Positions 1 through 7,412 are shown, numbered from the stretch's first letter. The stretch: DNA of 29,192 nucleotides from Caryophanales bacterium UBA3631 (GCA_002374055.1 DFLA01000047.1:193-29384); one strand, 5' to 3'. Translations and numbers: made by a program. Notes: generated by a model from the sequence alone, not told the origin.

Positions 1-2
1 TA

Positions 3-353
3 AAAGAAGATATAATAAATATAAAAGATATAAGATTATTAAGATATAACTCAGAGCCAGTTACTATAGAAAACTCTGAAAGATATAAAGCATTAATTGA
101 TAAAAATTATAAAATGTTTTCGCCGTTTAAATCAAATTTAATTTGTGAAACACCAGAGGAAAGATTGAATAATATATTAAAAAGTATCAAAGAAAAAGGT
201 TATGGATATGATAACCAAGTAGCAATATTTTATAATGATGAACCGTATATAAGAGATGGGCAACATAGAGTATCAGCAGTTAAATACTTAAGTGGTGATA
301 TAGATATAAAAATAATAAGGTTTTATTTGAAAGGTAATTTTTTCTATGAATAA
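3..353 (+). CDS. ParB/sulfiredoxin-like domain protein, 5' end outside window
   Basis: The frame is open from the window edge to TAA at 351-353, so the start is missing. The first in-window ATG (114) lies mid-protein, because the same frame reads 37 sense codons before it. The key motif is YIRDGQHRVSAVKYL near the C-terminus, matching the DGQHR-type signature of the ParB N-terminal/Srx-like fold. Such short ParB-like proteins also occur beside surface-glycan glycosyltransferases, where their role is not established. The next gene, a glycosyltransferase, overlaps it by 8 bp, so the two are probably translated together. Chromosome partitioning is unlikely: no HTH region is visible in the part seen. 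Confidence 0.6.
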   Translation, partial: KEDIINIKDIRLLRYNSEPVTIENSERYKALIDKNYKMFSPFKSNLICETPEERLNNILKSIKEKGYGYDNQVAIFYNDEPYIRDGQHRVSAVKYLSGDIDIKIIRFYLKGNFFYE

Positions 354-1440
354 AAAAGAACTAAAAATAAAAAAAATATTAGTAGGAATATGTGGTATAG
401 GTAATGGACATATTAATAGACAAATATGCGTGATAAAAGAATTATTGAAAAATAATTATGAAGTGTTAGTAGCAACAGAATCTTGCAAAATACAAACTAT
501 AAAGGATACATTTAAAAATGTTAAAGTAATAGAATTATATATTCCGTGGATAGTATGTAATGAAAAAGGATTTGATTTTAAAGAAACATTAGATAAATAT
601 AATGATATAGATTTATTTAGAAAGTTTTTAGAATTTGGAAATAAAATAGAACAAGAATTAAATGGAAAACCTGATTTAATAATATCGGACTATGAACCAA
701 ATGTTGCACAATATGCATATGCAACATGTACTCCATTAATTACAATGGAACAGCAATCCAAATTTTTATATTTAGATGAATTAAAATTAAAAGATTATTC
801 AATTAGAGAAGAAATCTACAGAATAAATTATTTCTTCCCTAAATTCGATAAAAAGGTAGTATCATCATTTTTCCCAATAAATATAAAGGACAATAAGATT
901 ATTCAAGTCCCACCAATTATTACGAAGATAAAACGTGGGAAAATAAAAAATGATTTTATAGTAGTATATTTGTCCCCATATTCAGATTCAGATAAATACG
1001 GTAAGTTAATCAATATATTAAGCGAAATAAAAAATATTAGTTTTAAAGTATATAGTAAGAATTATGAGGCATATATTAATAAATTTAATTTTGATAATGT
1101 AGAATTCTCTAAATTTAATGAAAAATTAAAAAAAGATATTTCACAATGTTCTGCATTAATAACTACTGGTGGACATCAACTAATTAGTGAGGCTATATCA
1201 ATAGAATTACCATTATATGTAATGCCATTAAATACATATGAACAGCATTATAATGCCTATATGGTAAATTATTATAATTTAGGAAGTAACAACGAAATAA
1301 CAAAGGATAATATCATAAAATTTATAAATGATAGAGAATTATATAGAAATAATATAAAAAAGTATAAAGATAAATATTATATAGAAAAATGGGAAAATAC
1401 ATTTATCGATACAGTAAAGGAATTATTAAACGACAAATAA
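346..1440 (+). CDS. GT-B fold glycosyltransferase (MJ1255/TIGR00661-like)
   Basis: A predicted 364-residue cytoplasmic glycosyltransferase that would move a sugar from a nucleotide-sugar donor to an unknown acceptor. The N-terminal Rossmann half opens with GIGNGHINR at residues 17-25, the glycine-rich GHxxR loop of MurG-like and MJ1255-like GT-B enzymes. The C-terminal half has the donor-site motif TTGGHQLISEA at residues 273-283, followed by a QH pair typical of this fold. No membrane segment or signal peptide is evident. The start overlaps the ParB-like gene by 8 bp, suggesting translational coupling. Acceptor and donor cannot be read from the sequence. It lies in the suspected island, so host-surface or phage-receptor modification is plausible. 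Confidence 0.7.
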   Translation: MNKKELKIKKILVGICGIGNGHINRQICVIKELLKNNYEVLVATESCKIQTIKDTFKNVKVIELYIPWIVCNEKGFDFKETLDKYNDIDLFRKFLEFGNKIEQELNGKPDLIISDYEPNVAQYAYATCTPLITMEQQSKFLYLDELKLKDYSIREEIYRINYFFPKFDKKVVSSFFPINIKDNKIIQVPPIITKIKRGKIKNDFIVVYLSPYSDSDKYGKLINILSEIKNISFKVYSKNYEAYINKFNFDNVEFSKFNEKLKKDISQCSALITTGGHQLISEAISIELPLYVMPLNTYEQHYNAYMVNYYNLGSNNEITKDNIIKFINDRELYRNNIKKYKDKYYIEKWENTFIDTVKELLNDK

Positions 1441-1596
1441 TATGAAAGAATATGCTGGTAAAAAAAGTAAATTTTTTATGTACAATAGCTTGTAATATAA
1501 ACAATTATACTTCGGGTTTTATGACAGAATTGGGAAAATACGCCGTGGCTTGCTGCGAGGAGTTTCATTATTACAATCAATTTAAGGAGGATGAAT

Positions 1597-1896
1597 ATGG
1601 ATTTAAAAAAAATACAAAAAGATATTTGGCAAAATAAAATAAATAAGGGATTTAATACAACTGATGTTAATAAAGAGTTTTGTTTATTGTATGGAGAAGT
1701 AGCAGAAGCATATGATGCCTGGAAAAAGAAAAAAGAAGATTTAAATGAGGAATTGGCCGATATAGCAATATATTTAATGGGGTTATCTGAAATGCTAGGA
1801 TTTGACTTAGAAAGCGAAATTCAAAAAAAAGTTGCAAAAAATGAAAAAAGAGTTTATAAAAATATTGATGGGGTAAATGTTAGAATTAGTGATTAA
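1597..1896 (+). CDS. MazG-like nucleotide pyrophosphohydrolase
   Basis: A 99-residue all-alpha NTP-PPase of the short MazG-like type, expected to hydrolyse a (d)NTP to the monophosphate and pyrophosphate with Mg2+. The metal-binding acidic pattern is clear: E34-x2-E37 in GEVAEAYDAW, then E51/E52-x2-D55 in EELADIAIY. AAGGAGG ends at 1590. The ATG at 1591 abuts it with no spacer, while the ATG at 1597 has a 6-nt spacer and is chosen (the longer form would add two residues). It is the last gene before the tRNA fragment. Such proteins are common in prophages and islands as nucleotide-pool or housecleaning enzymes. The substrate is unknown. Confidence 0.75.
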   Translation: MDLKKIQKDIWQNKINKGFNTTDVNKEFCLLYGEVAEAYDAWKKKKEDLNEELADIAIYLMGLSEMLGFDLESEIQKKVAKNEKRVYKNIDGVNVRISD

Positions 1897-2045
1897 TTAA
1901 AAAAATGTGTTATTAATTCGTACAGAGATTGTTCTCAATGTGTTTTTAAAAAAATCGTAAAATTATTTTAAAAATTTTAAATTTATTTGATAATTTTAAA
2001 ACATTTTTAACTGATTTTAAAAAGAATAATCAATATACAATGATT
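1897..2045. repeat. AT-rich gene-free stretch with four ATTTTAAA repeats
   Basis: No gene is seen between the MazG-like stop codon and the tRNA fragment. The octamer ATTTTAAA starts at 1965, 1974, 1993 and 2014, the last three about two helical turns apart. Such repeats beside an attachment core could be arm-type integrase sites. In DNA this AT-rich they may also be chance. Confidence 0.3.
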
Positions 2046-2090
2046 CTCCTAAGCGATAGGTCGTTGGTTCGATTCCAATCGGGAACGCCA
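2046..2090 (+). other. 3' fragment of tRNA-Arg(CCU); candidate att site
   Basis: The piece folds as the 3' half of a tRNA. It has anticodon loop CTCCTAA (2046-2052, anticodon CCU), anticodon-stem 3' strand GCGAT (2053-2057), variable loop AGGTC, and T arm GTTGG-TTCGATT-CCAAT (2063-2079). Acceptor 3' strand CGGGAAC (2080-2086), discriminator G and encoded CCA (2088-2090) follow. The matching 5' strands (GTTCCCG for the acceptor, ATCGC for the anticodon stem) are absent upstream, and homology breaks at the loop's 5' edge. It cannot be a working tRNA. It is best read as the duplicated core (attL/attR) left by an integrase that targets the anticodon-to-3' part of the gene. Confidence 0.8.
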
Positions 2091-2099
2091 TAAGAGTTT

Positions 2100-2129
2100 A
2101 AAAGTCTTTGAAACAAAAGGCTTTTTTTT
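2100..2129 (+). terminator. Rho-independent terminator after the tRNA fragment
   Basis: A ten-pair stem (2100-2109 with 2116-2125, one G-T pair) closes a six-base loop and runs into a long T tract. It lies 10 bp after the CCA, as expected for the tRNA gene's own chromosomal terminator. Confidence 0.85.
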
Positions 2130-2192
2130 AATTATATTTCAATTACATTAGAATATTGTCGATTTTATCATGAATCATGCTTTTTTAAACTA

Positions 2193-2221
2193 TTGATTTA
2201 TAGCAAATAATACTATATAAT
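2193..2221 (+). promoter_or_regulatory. Sigma-A-type promoter for the glycine-rich pilin-like gene
   Basis: TTGATT (2193-2198) and TATAAT (2216-2221) are separated by 17 bp, about 75 bp upstream of the ATG at 2296. Confidence 0.65.
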
Positions 2222-2295
2222 TTAAATATAAGGTAAAGAAATATCCAATTTAGTGATTAACAATTATAAAAAAGGATGAAGGGAATAAGAGAAAA

Positions 2296-3636
2296 ATGAA
2301 AAATAAAAAAGGATTTACATTAATTGAATTATTGGCAATAATAGTAATACTTGCAATAATAGCAGTAATAACAGTGCCAATTATATTAGATATAATTGAA
2401 AATTCAAAAAAAGGCGCTATTGAAGATTCTGCATATGGATATAAAGAATCAATAGAAAAATATTATACATCAGAGTTGTTTGATAACAATGATATAAAAT
2501 TAGAAGACGATTATATAATAGAGAATGGAATGATGACTGGAAAAAACATGAACAGCGTAGAAATACCAATAAATGGGACAAAACCTACAAGAGGAATATT
2601 AACATACGAGAATAATAAATTAAAAAGAGGATGTTTACAAATTGATGAATACGCAGTAACATTTGAAGAAAACAGAGTTACAAAAGTTGAAAAAGGTGAA
2701 TGTGAAATAACAACTGATCTTTTTGAAGAAACATTTGAATATACAGGAACAGAAGCAGAATATACAATACCAAAAACAGGTTATTATAAGATAGAAGTAT
2801 GGGGTGCTCAAGGAGGAAATGGCGGTGATAATGTCGATTCTGGCGGATACGGTGGTTATTCAACAGCCATAGTACAACTAACTGCCAATACAAAAATTTA
2901 CGTTAATGTTGGTGGCAAAGGTCAAACTAATGCAGGCGGCTATAACGGCGGTGGTGCCGGTACAAGAATTGCTGGAAAAATTTCAAATGCAGGTGGCGGC
3001 GGAGGCGGCGCTACCCATATAGGAACAAAATCAGGATTACTTTCTTCATTTGATAGTAATGAAAATGGAATTGCAGATCCAAATGAACTAACTGATTTAT
3101 TAATTGTAGCTGGTGGCGGCGGAGGCGGCACAGAAACAGGCAATAGAAGAGGTGGTTCAGGTGGTGGAATGAATGGAAATGCTGGCGAGGGAGCATATTA
3201 CGCTGCCGGAGGCGGTACTCAATCTACTGGTGGAACTGCTGGAGATACTGATTCATTTGCAGGTAGTTTTGGTTTGGGTGGAGCAGCTGCTGATGGAAGC
3301 GCAGCAAGTGGTACATACGGAGTTGGAGGCGGCGGAGGCGGCTTCTATGGAGGCGGTGGCTCTAGTCACAAATCAAACGGCGGAGAATTATCAGCATCAA
3401 GTGGAGCTGGAGGATCAGGATATATAGGAAATAATTCACTTATAAATGGTATTATGTATTGCTACAATTGCACCGAATCAACTGACAGTTCAACAAAAAC
3501 CGTTTCTACAACAGGTGAGAATACTCTAATAGATAGCGTTAATTGTAGTAATGGATTTAGTGACGAACCAATTAGTAAATGCGCTAAAGCAGAAAATGGA
3601 TATGCAATAGTAAAATATCTAGGAACAAGGATTTAA
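2296..3636 (+). CDS. Type IV-pilin-like protein with ALK/LTK-like glycine-rich domain
   Basis: A 446-residue predicted surface protein. Residues 1-30 are a class IVa prepilin leader: cleavage after G6 (KKG/FTLIELL), Glu at mature position 5, then a long hydrophobic helix. Residues ~30-136 form a small module ending in two Cys (113, 136), also present in the product of 6456-7352. From ~143 on comes a glycine-rich region opening with FEYTGTEAEYTIPKTG and a WGAQGG motif, ending in SGYIG, a Cys-rich stretch and NGYAIVKYLG. This is the layout of the bacterial relatives of the ALK/LTK glycine-rich domain. It probably sits at a pilus or pseudopilus tip as a display or adhesion unit. No class IVa assembly gene or prepilin peptidase is in the window. 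The glycine-rich part is far GC-richer than its surroundings. Confidence 0.8.
   Translation: MKNKKGFTLIELLAIIVILAIIAVITVPIILDIIENSKKGAIEDSAYGYKESIEKYYTSELFDNNDIKLEDDYIIENGMMTGKNMNSVEIPINGTKPTRGILTYENNKLKRGCLQIDEYAVTFEENRVTKVEKGECEITTDLFEETFEYTGTEAEYTIPKTGYYKIEVWGAQGGNGGDNVDSGGYGGYSTAIVQLTANTKIYVNVGGKGQTNAGGYNGGGAGTRIAGKISNAGGGGGGATHIGTKSGLLSSFDSNENGIADPNELTDLLIVAGGGGGGTETGNRRGGSGGGMNGNAGEGAYYAAGGGTQSTGGTAGDTDSFAGSFGLGGAAADGSAASGTYGVGGGGGGFYGGGGSSHKSNGGELSASSGAGGSGYIGNNSLINGIMYCYNCTESTDSSTKTVSTTGENTLIDSVNCSNGFSDEPISKCAKAENGYAIVKYLGTRI
2992..3342 (+). repeat. Three 18-bp glycine-codon repeats
   Basis: The same 18-base GGT/GGC/GGA string occurs at 2992-3009 and 3112-3129, and a one-base variant at 3325-3342. 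Each encodes six Gly in a row in the pilin-like protein. Lengths are multiples of three, so recombination or slippage between copies would keep the frame. Confidence 0.75.
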
Positions 3637-3677
3637 TAAAAATCAACATCTATAAATAGGATAATATGGAAGTATAC

Positions 3678-3707
3678 TTGCAATTATAAATCCCAATATG
3701 ATATAAT
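3678..3707 (+). promoter_or_regulatory. Probable promoter for the ABC transporter operon
   Basis: TTGCAA (3678-3683) and TATAAT (3702-3707) lie 18 bp apart. The transcript would begin upstream of the hairpin at 3737-3769, so that hairpin would sit in the operon leader. Confidence 0.45.
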
Positions 3708-3736
3708 TAGCAGGTAGTATTCCACAATAGGAGTAT

Positions 3737-3769
3737 AACCTAATTAGGAATATCTAATTAGGTTTTTTT
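3737..3769 (+). terminator. Rho-independent terminator or leader attenuator
   Basis: A perfect 11-bp stem (3737-3747 with 3754-3764), six-base loop and seven-T tract. It ends 18 bp before the ABC gene's ATG. It can end the pilin-like transcript, or attenuate transcripts from the promoter at 3678-3707. Confidence 0.85.
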
Positions 3770-3787
3770 ATAGAAAGGGAAAAAATA

Positions 3788-4687
3788 ATGGGCTTAAAAA
3801 TAGAAGACGTATCAAAAAAATACGGAAAAAAACAAGTCGTTGATAACATATCAATTGAACTAGATAAACCAGAAGTATTTGGACTTCTAGGAACAAACGG
3901 TGCAGGAAAAACTACAACAATAAGAATGCTACTTGGAATTATAAAAAAAGATTCAGGTACAATTACATGGAATGGAAAAGAAGTAGATAGAAAAAAAGTA
4001 AACTTTGGATATCTTCCAGAAGAAAGAGGAGTATACCCTAAAGTAAAAATAATGGATCAACTAAAATACTTTGCTGAACTAAAAGGCATGGACAAAGAAT
4101 GTGCAGTAAAATCAATAAACAAATGGGCAAAAATATTAAAAGTTGAAGAATACTTAGAGATGCCAGCTGAAAAATTATCAAAAGGAAATCAACAAAAAAT
4201 ACAATTTATGACTGCTGTAATACATGATCCAGAATTAATAGTATTAGATGAACCATTTTCAGGACTAGATCCTGTAAATACAGAAATACTAAAAAATGTA
4301 ATAATTGATTTAGTAAAAAAAGGAAAATACATAATAATGTCAGCACATGAAATGCATACTATAGAAGAATTCTGCTCAAATATCTTAATAATTAATAAAG
4401 GAAAAACTGTTTTAAAAGGAAATATAAAAGAAATAAAAGAAACATATCCTGCAAATAGAGTAACAATCGAAACAGATAAAGATATAACAGAAATGATAGA
4501 AAAACAAAATCTAAAAATAGAAAACTCACATAACAATATATATATAGTAAAAATAGAAGAAGAAAAGCAAGGATATGACTTGTTAAAAAATATAGTAAAA
4601 GAAAAAATAAATGTAAATAAATTCGAAATAATGAAACCAACATTAAACGATATATTTATAGAGAAAGTTGGTGCTAAAAATGCATGA
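3788..4687 (+). CDS. ABC transporter ATP-binding protein (NatA-like, DUF4162 tail)
   Basis: A 299-residue cytoplasmic ATPase that would drive the permease encoded next. Walker A is GTNGAGKT (35-42). The signature is LSKGNQQ (130-136), a known variant of LSGGQ in this subfamily. Walker B is LIVLDEP (150-156) with catalytic E155, the D-loop is SGLD, and the switch His is H187. The ~80 residues after the ATPase core match the accessory C-terminal domain usual in NatA-type Na+ extruders and drug or lantibiotic exporters. An AAAGGG site precedes the ATG. The stop overlaps the next start, so the two are coupled. The substrate is not readable; Na+ or drug efflux is the family's usual role. Confidence 0.88.
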   Translation: MGLKIEDVSKKYGKKQVVDNISIELDKPEVFGLLGTNGAGKTTTIRMLLGIIKKDSGTITWNGKEVDRKKVNFGYLPEERGVYPKVKIMDQLKYFAELKGMDKECAVKSINKWAKILKVEEYLEMPAEKLSKGNQQKIQFMTAVIHDPELIVLDEPFSGLDPVNTEILKNVIIDLVKKGKYIIMSAHEMHTIEEFCSNILIINKGKTVLKGNIKEIKETYPANRVTIETDKDITEMIEKQNLKIENSHNNIYIVKIEEEKQGYDLLKNIVKEKINVNKFEIMKPTLNDIFIEKVGAKNA

Positions 4688-5879
4688 TATGTTTATAGTG
4701 GCTAAGTTTACTGCAAAAGACATGGCTAAAAGAAAATCATTCGTAATTTCAACAATAATAATTCTAGCAATGATAGTAATAGGATTTAATATTCCAAAAA
4801 TAATTAAATCATTTAATAAGGGAACAGATAAAATTGTTATCGTAGATAAAGAAAATATATTTGAAAATAAAATAAAACCAGTAGATAATAATACAGAAAT
4901 AATACTAGAAAATTATTCCGTAGAAGAAATAAAAGAAAAAATAAAAAATGATGATATTGAATATGGAATAATAATAAATAAAACTGATAAAAATGTGATT
5001 AATCTCACATATGTATTAGAAAATAAAATGTCTAGTGGTCCATCAGAAGAATTCGAAGCTTCACTAACAACACTTTATAAAGATATACAAATAGAAAAAT
5101 TAGATATTGATGCAGAAAAAAAAGCAAGATTAACACCAGAATTTGATTATAACTTAGAAGTAGCAGATGAAAATATTAAAGGAAATCCACTAGTAATGAT
5201 GATGATATCAATAGTACTTTTCTATGCAGTATATTTTAGTGCATTCCAAGTATCTAACTCAATAACAACAGAAAAAACATCAAAGATAATAGAAACACTA
5301 GTAACATCAACAAGCCCAACAAACATAATTATAGGAAAAACACTAGGAGTAGGTTTAGTTGGTTTATGCCAATTAGCAGCAATAATAATAACAGCATTTA
5401 TAAGTGCAAAGGCATTCATAGAGCCAGAAGTATTAGAAAAAGTATTAGATACATCATCATTAACGCCAATGCTAGGGCTAATAACACTTATATATTTCTT
5501 ACTAGGATACCTAACATTTGGATTAATGTACGCTCTAACAGGTTCAACAGTAAGCAAACCAGAAGATATACAATCAGCAAATCAACCAGTTACCATAATT
5601 ACAATAGTAGGATTCTACTTGGCATACTTTACAATGATTAATCCATCAAGTGAATTAAATCATCTAGCAGCACTTCTTCCTATATCATCGCCATTCTGTA
5701 TGCCACTAAGAATAATGATGGGAGCTGCAAATAATTCTGAAATATTATTATCCATTGGAATATTAGTTATAACAATAATAGTAGTAGCAAATATAGCAAT
5801 AAAAATATATAGAAATGCAATATTAAACTATGGAAAATCAGGATTAAAAGATATATTAAAAATGTATAAGCAAAAATAG
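4680..5879 (+). CDS. ABC-2 type permease (NatB-like)
   Basis: The membrane partner of the preceding ATPase, about 400 residues. Layout: one N-terminal membrane helix (roughly 20-45), a soluble extracytoplasmic part rich in K/E/N (to ~170), then five or six membrane helices to the C-terminus. This is the NatB/YhaP arrangement. The start at 4680 overlaps the ATPase stop (4685-4687). An in-frame ATG at 4668 would overlap more, and one at 4689 is also possible; no strong ribosome site separates them, as expected with coupling. The following gene starts 8 bp downstream, with an AGGAG that overlaps this gene's stop codon. The transported substrate is unknown. Confidence 0.82.
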   Translation: MHDMFIVAKFTAKDMAKRKSFVISTIIILAMIVIGFNIPKIIKSFNKGTDKIVIVDKENIFENKIKPVDNNTEIILENYSVEEIKEKIKNDDIEYGIIINKTDKNVINLTYVLENKMSSGPSEEFEASLTTLYKDIQIEKLDIDAEKKARLTPEFDYNLEVADENIKGNPLVMMMISIVLFYAVYFSAFQVSNSITTEKTSKIIETLVTSTSPTNIIIGKTLGVGLVGLCQLAAIIITAFISAKAFIEPEVLEKVLDTSSLTPMLGLITLIYFLLGYLTFGLMYALTGSTVSKPEDIQSANQPVTIITIVGFYLAYFTMINPSSELNHLAALLPISSPFCMPLRIMMGAANNSEILLSIGILVITIIVVANIAIKIYRNAILNYGKSGLKDILKMYKQK

Positions 5880-5887
5880 GAGAAAAT

Positions 5888-6400
5888 ATGGAAAAAATAG
5901 TTAAAGGATTTATAGGAATTTTTGGTGGAATAACAAGCACAGTATTAGGAAAAGAAATATTAGTATTCATAATTTCACTTATGCCAATATTAGAATTAAG
6001 AGGAGGATTACTAGCAGCAAGTATAATAGGGCTTGATCCACTTCCAAGCTATATAATAGCGGTAATAGGTAACATAATACCAATACCATTTATACTATGG
6101 TTTATGGGAAGAATTCTAAAATGGATGAAAACAAGAAAAAAACTAAAAAAAATAACAGATTGGATTGATAAAAAAATAGAAAAAAACAGAAACAAAATAG
6201 AAAAATTTGGATTCTGGGGATTAGTTCTATTTGTAGGAATACCACTTCCAGGAACAGGAGCATGGACAGGATGCCTAGTAGCCTCAGTTCTTGAAATGGA
6301 TAAGAAAAAATCATTCATAGCAGCAATGATAGGAGTAGCAATGGCAAGTATAATAATGATGATTATATCATTTGGTGTGATAAAAGGAATAACAAATTAG
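5888..6400 (+). CDS. Small multidrug export family membrane protein (PF06695, COG2426-like)
   Basis: A 170-residue integral membrane protein. It has the family's two conserved blocks: MPILELRGGLLAAS near residues 32-45 and GIPLPGTGAWTG near 117-128. Hydrophobic segments lie on both sides of a lysine-rich cytoplasmic stretch (roughly 78-105). The first block resembles the re-entrant loop of DedA-type proteins. The 'small multidrug export' name is historical and the true substrate is unsettled. It is the third gene of the ABC operon, 8 bp after the permease, and a terminator follows at once. Co-transcription suggests a linked envelope or efflux job; that is inference. Confidence 0.85.
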   Translation: MEKIVKGFIGIFGGITSTVLGKEILVFIISLMPILELRGGLLAASIIGLDPLPSYIIAVIGNIIPIPFILWFMGRILKWMKTRKKLKKITDWIDKKIEKNRNKIEKFGFWGLVLFVGIPLPGTGAWTGCLVASVLEMDKKKSFIAAMIGVAMASIIMMIISFGVIKGITN

Positions 6401-6425
6401 GTACTTTACAAAGAGTACTTTTTTT
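6401..6425 (+). terminator. Rho-independent terminator after the ABC operon
   Basis: The stem pairs 6401-6407 with 6412-6418 (GTACTTT/AAGAGTAC, one G-T), the loop is ACAA, and seven T follow. It begins directly after the stop codon. Confidence 0.8.
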
Positions 6426-6455
6426 GATATTATTAATACATAATAGGAGGAATAA

Positions 6456-7352
6456 ATGATGAAAAAAAAGAATGGTTTTACATTAATTGAATTACTTGCT
6501 ATAATCGTAATACTAGCAATAATAGCAGTAATAACAGTTCCAATCATTTTGAATATTATTGAGAACTCTAGAAAAGGCGCAGCATCTGATTCAGCATACG
6601 GCTATAAAGACGCAGTAAACAAATGGTATGTATCAAAACTACAAGACGATAATAACTATAGATTAAATGGAAATTATAATGTATCAGATGGAAAACTAGA
6701 CAATATAGATATCCCTGTATCAGGTGATAAACCAACAAATGGAACACTAACATATTCAAATAATGTATTAACTGGAGGATGCCTAACAATAGGAGAATAC
6801 AAAGTAACATTCGATTCAAAAGGAAATGTATCAAAAACAGAAAAAGGAGAATGTGACAGTGCACCAGGAAATACAATATTGTATTACACATATGATGAAA
6901 ACGGAACAGAAAGTAGAAATGGTAAAATAACACAAAAGCTTTCTCAACCAGACCCTAACTGGGTACTTTACATTCAAGAAACATCAGAACAAGCAACTGC
7001 AGAAGGTGATATGTACACGTTAACAGACGGTGACTTTGAAACTGAATTTGTTTATACTCAACAAAAATGTAATGAATTAATATATGATTCTGATACTCAA
7101 TCATGCGTAAAAAAATACAGTTCAGGAGACACATACAAAAAAATAATAAGTAACAAAATATGCTTTGATAACCATTGCTATGGACCTGGAGATACACTTC
7201 CAACAGATAATATTACAATTTTTGATGACCTAGTAACTGATTATGGAGTATGGCCAATAGATTATTATATCGTTGGAATCGGGATAAATGACATGAAATG
7301 TGATATATATCAAGATTATGATGCCACTTGCGTATATTGGAATGGAAAATAA
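6456..7352 (+). CDS. Type IV-pilin-like protein with unrecognised C-terminal domain
   Basis: 298 residues. The N-terminus is a class IVa prepilin leader (NG/FTLIELL, Glu at +5) nearly identical to that of the 2296 gene. Residues ~35-133 repeat the shared module: SAYGYK, IPVSGDKPTNGTLTY, then C109 and C133 in GGCLTIGEY and KGECD, a probable disulfide. After ~140 the two proteins diverge completely. Here the tail has several Cys, Trp and Tyr, no glycine-rich repeat, and ends in ATCVYWNGK; I do not recognise it. TAGGAGG precedes two adjacent ATGs (6456, 6459), and the second has the better spacing. No clear promoter lies between the preceding terminator and this gene, so read-through may supply it. 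Own terminator downstream. Confidence 0.78.
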   Translation: MMKKKNGFTLIELLAIIVILAIIAVITVPIILNIIENSRKGAASDSAYGYKDAVNKWYVSKLQDDNNYRLNGNYNVSDGKLDNIDIPVSGDKPTNGTLTYSNNVLTGGCLTIGEYKVTFDSKGNVSKTEKGECDSAPGNTILYYTYDENGTESRNGKITQKLSQPDPNWVLYIQETSEQATAEGDMYTLTDGDFETEFVYTQQKCNELIYDSDTQSCVKKYSSGDTYKKIISNKICFDNHCYGPGDTLPTDNITIFDDLVTDYGVWPIDYYIVGIGINDMKCDIYQDYDATCVYWNGK

Positions 7353-7375
7353 TATATAAAACATAAAAAAATATG

Positions 7376-7412
7376 AAATCTAGTTAATAAATAATAACTA
7401 GATTTTAATTTT
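7376..7412 (+). terminator. Rho-independent terminator after the second pilin-like gene
   Basis: A perfect 11-bp stem (7376-7386 with 7395-7405), an eight-base loop and a T-rich tail. Confidence 0.8.

Larger units (their letters stand above)
1..2090. mobile_element. Right end of a probable genomic island integrated in tRNA-Arg(CCU)
   Basis: Three genes (ParB-like, glycosyltransferase, MazG-like) lie left of a 3' tRNA fragment that has lost its 5' half and is followed by a terminator. That is the junction left when a tyrosine-recombinase element inserts into a tRNA gene and rebuilds the intact copy at its other end. Leucine here is mostly TTA with some TTG, while the downstream operons also use CTA heavily, which fits a separate origin. 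No integrase or other boundary is visible, so the extent to the left is unknown. The fragment is seen; the island is inferred. Confidence 0.45.

Noticed and set aside
1452..1637. 61-codon open frame between the glycosyltransferase and MazG-like genes
   Set aside because: It has no ribosome site, overlaps the well-supported MazG-like start by 41 bp in another frame and shows no known motif. Only the GC-rich patch inside it is reported.
2940..3196. Two proline- and leucine-rich frames opposite the glycine-rich domain
   Set aside because: They are the antisense reading of glycine codons (GGN gives Pro) and have no ribosome sites.
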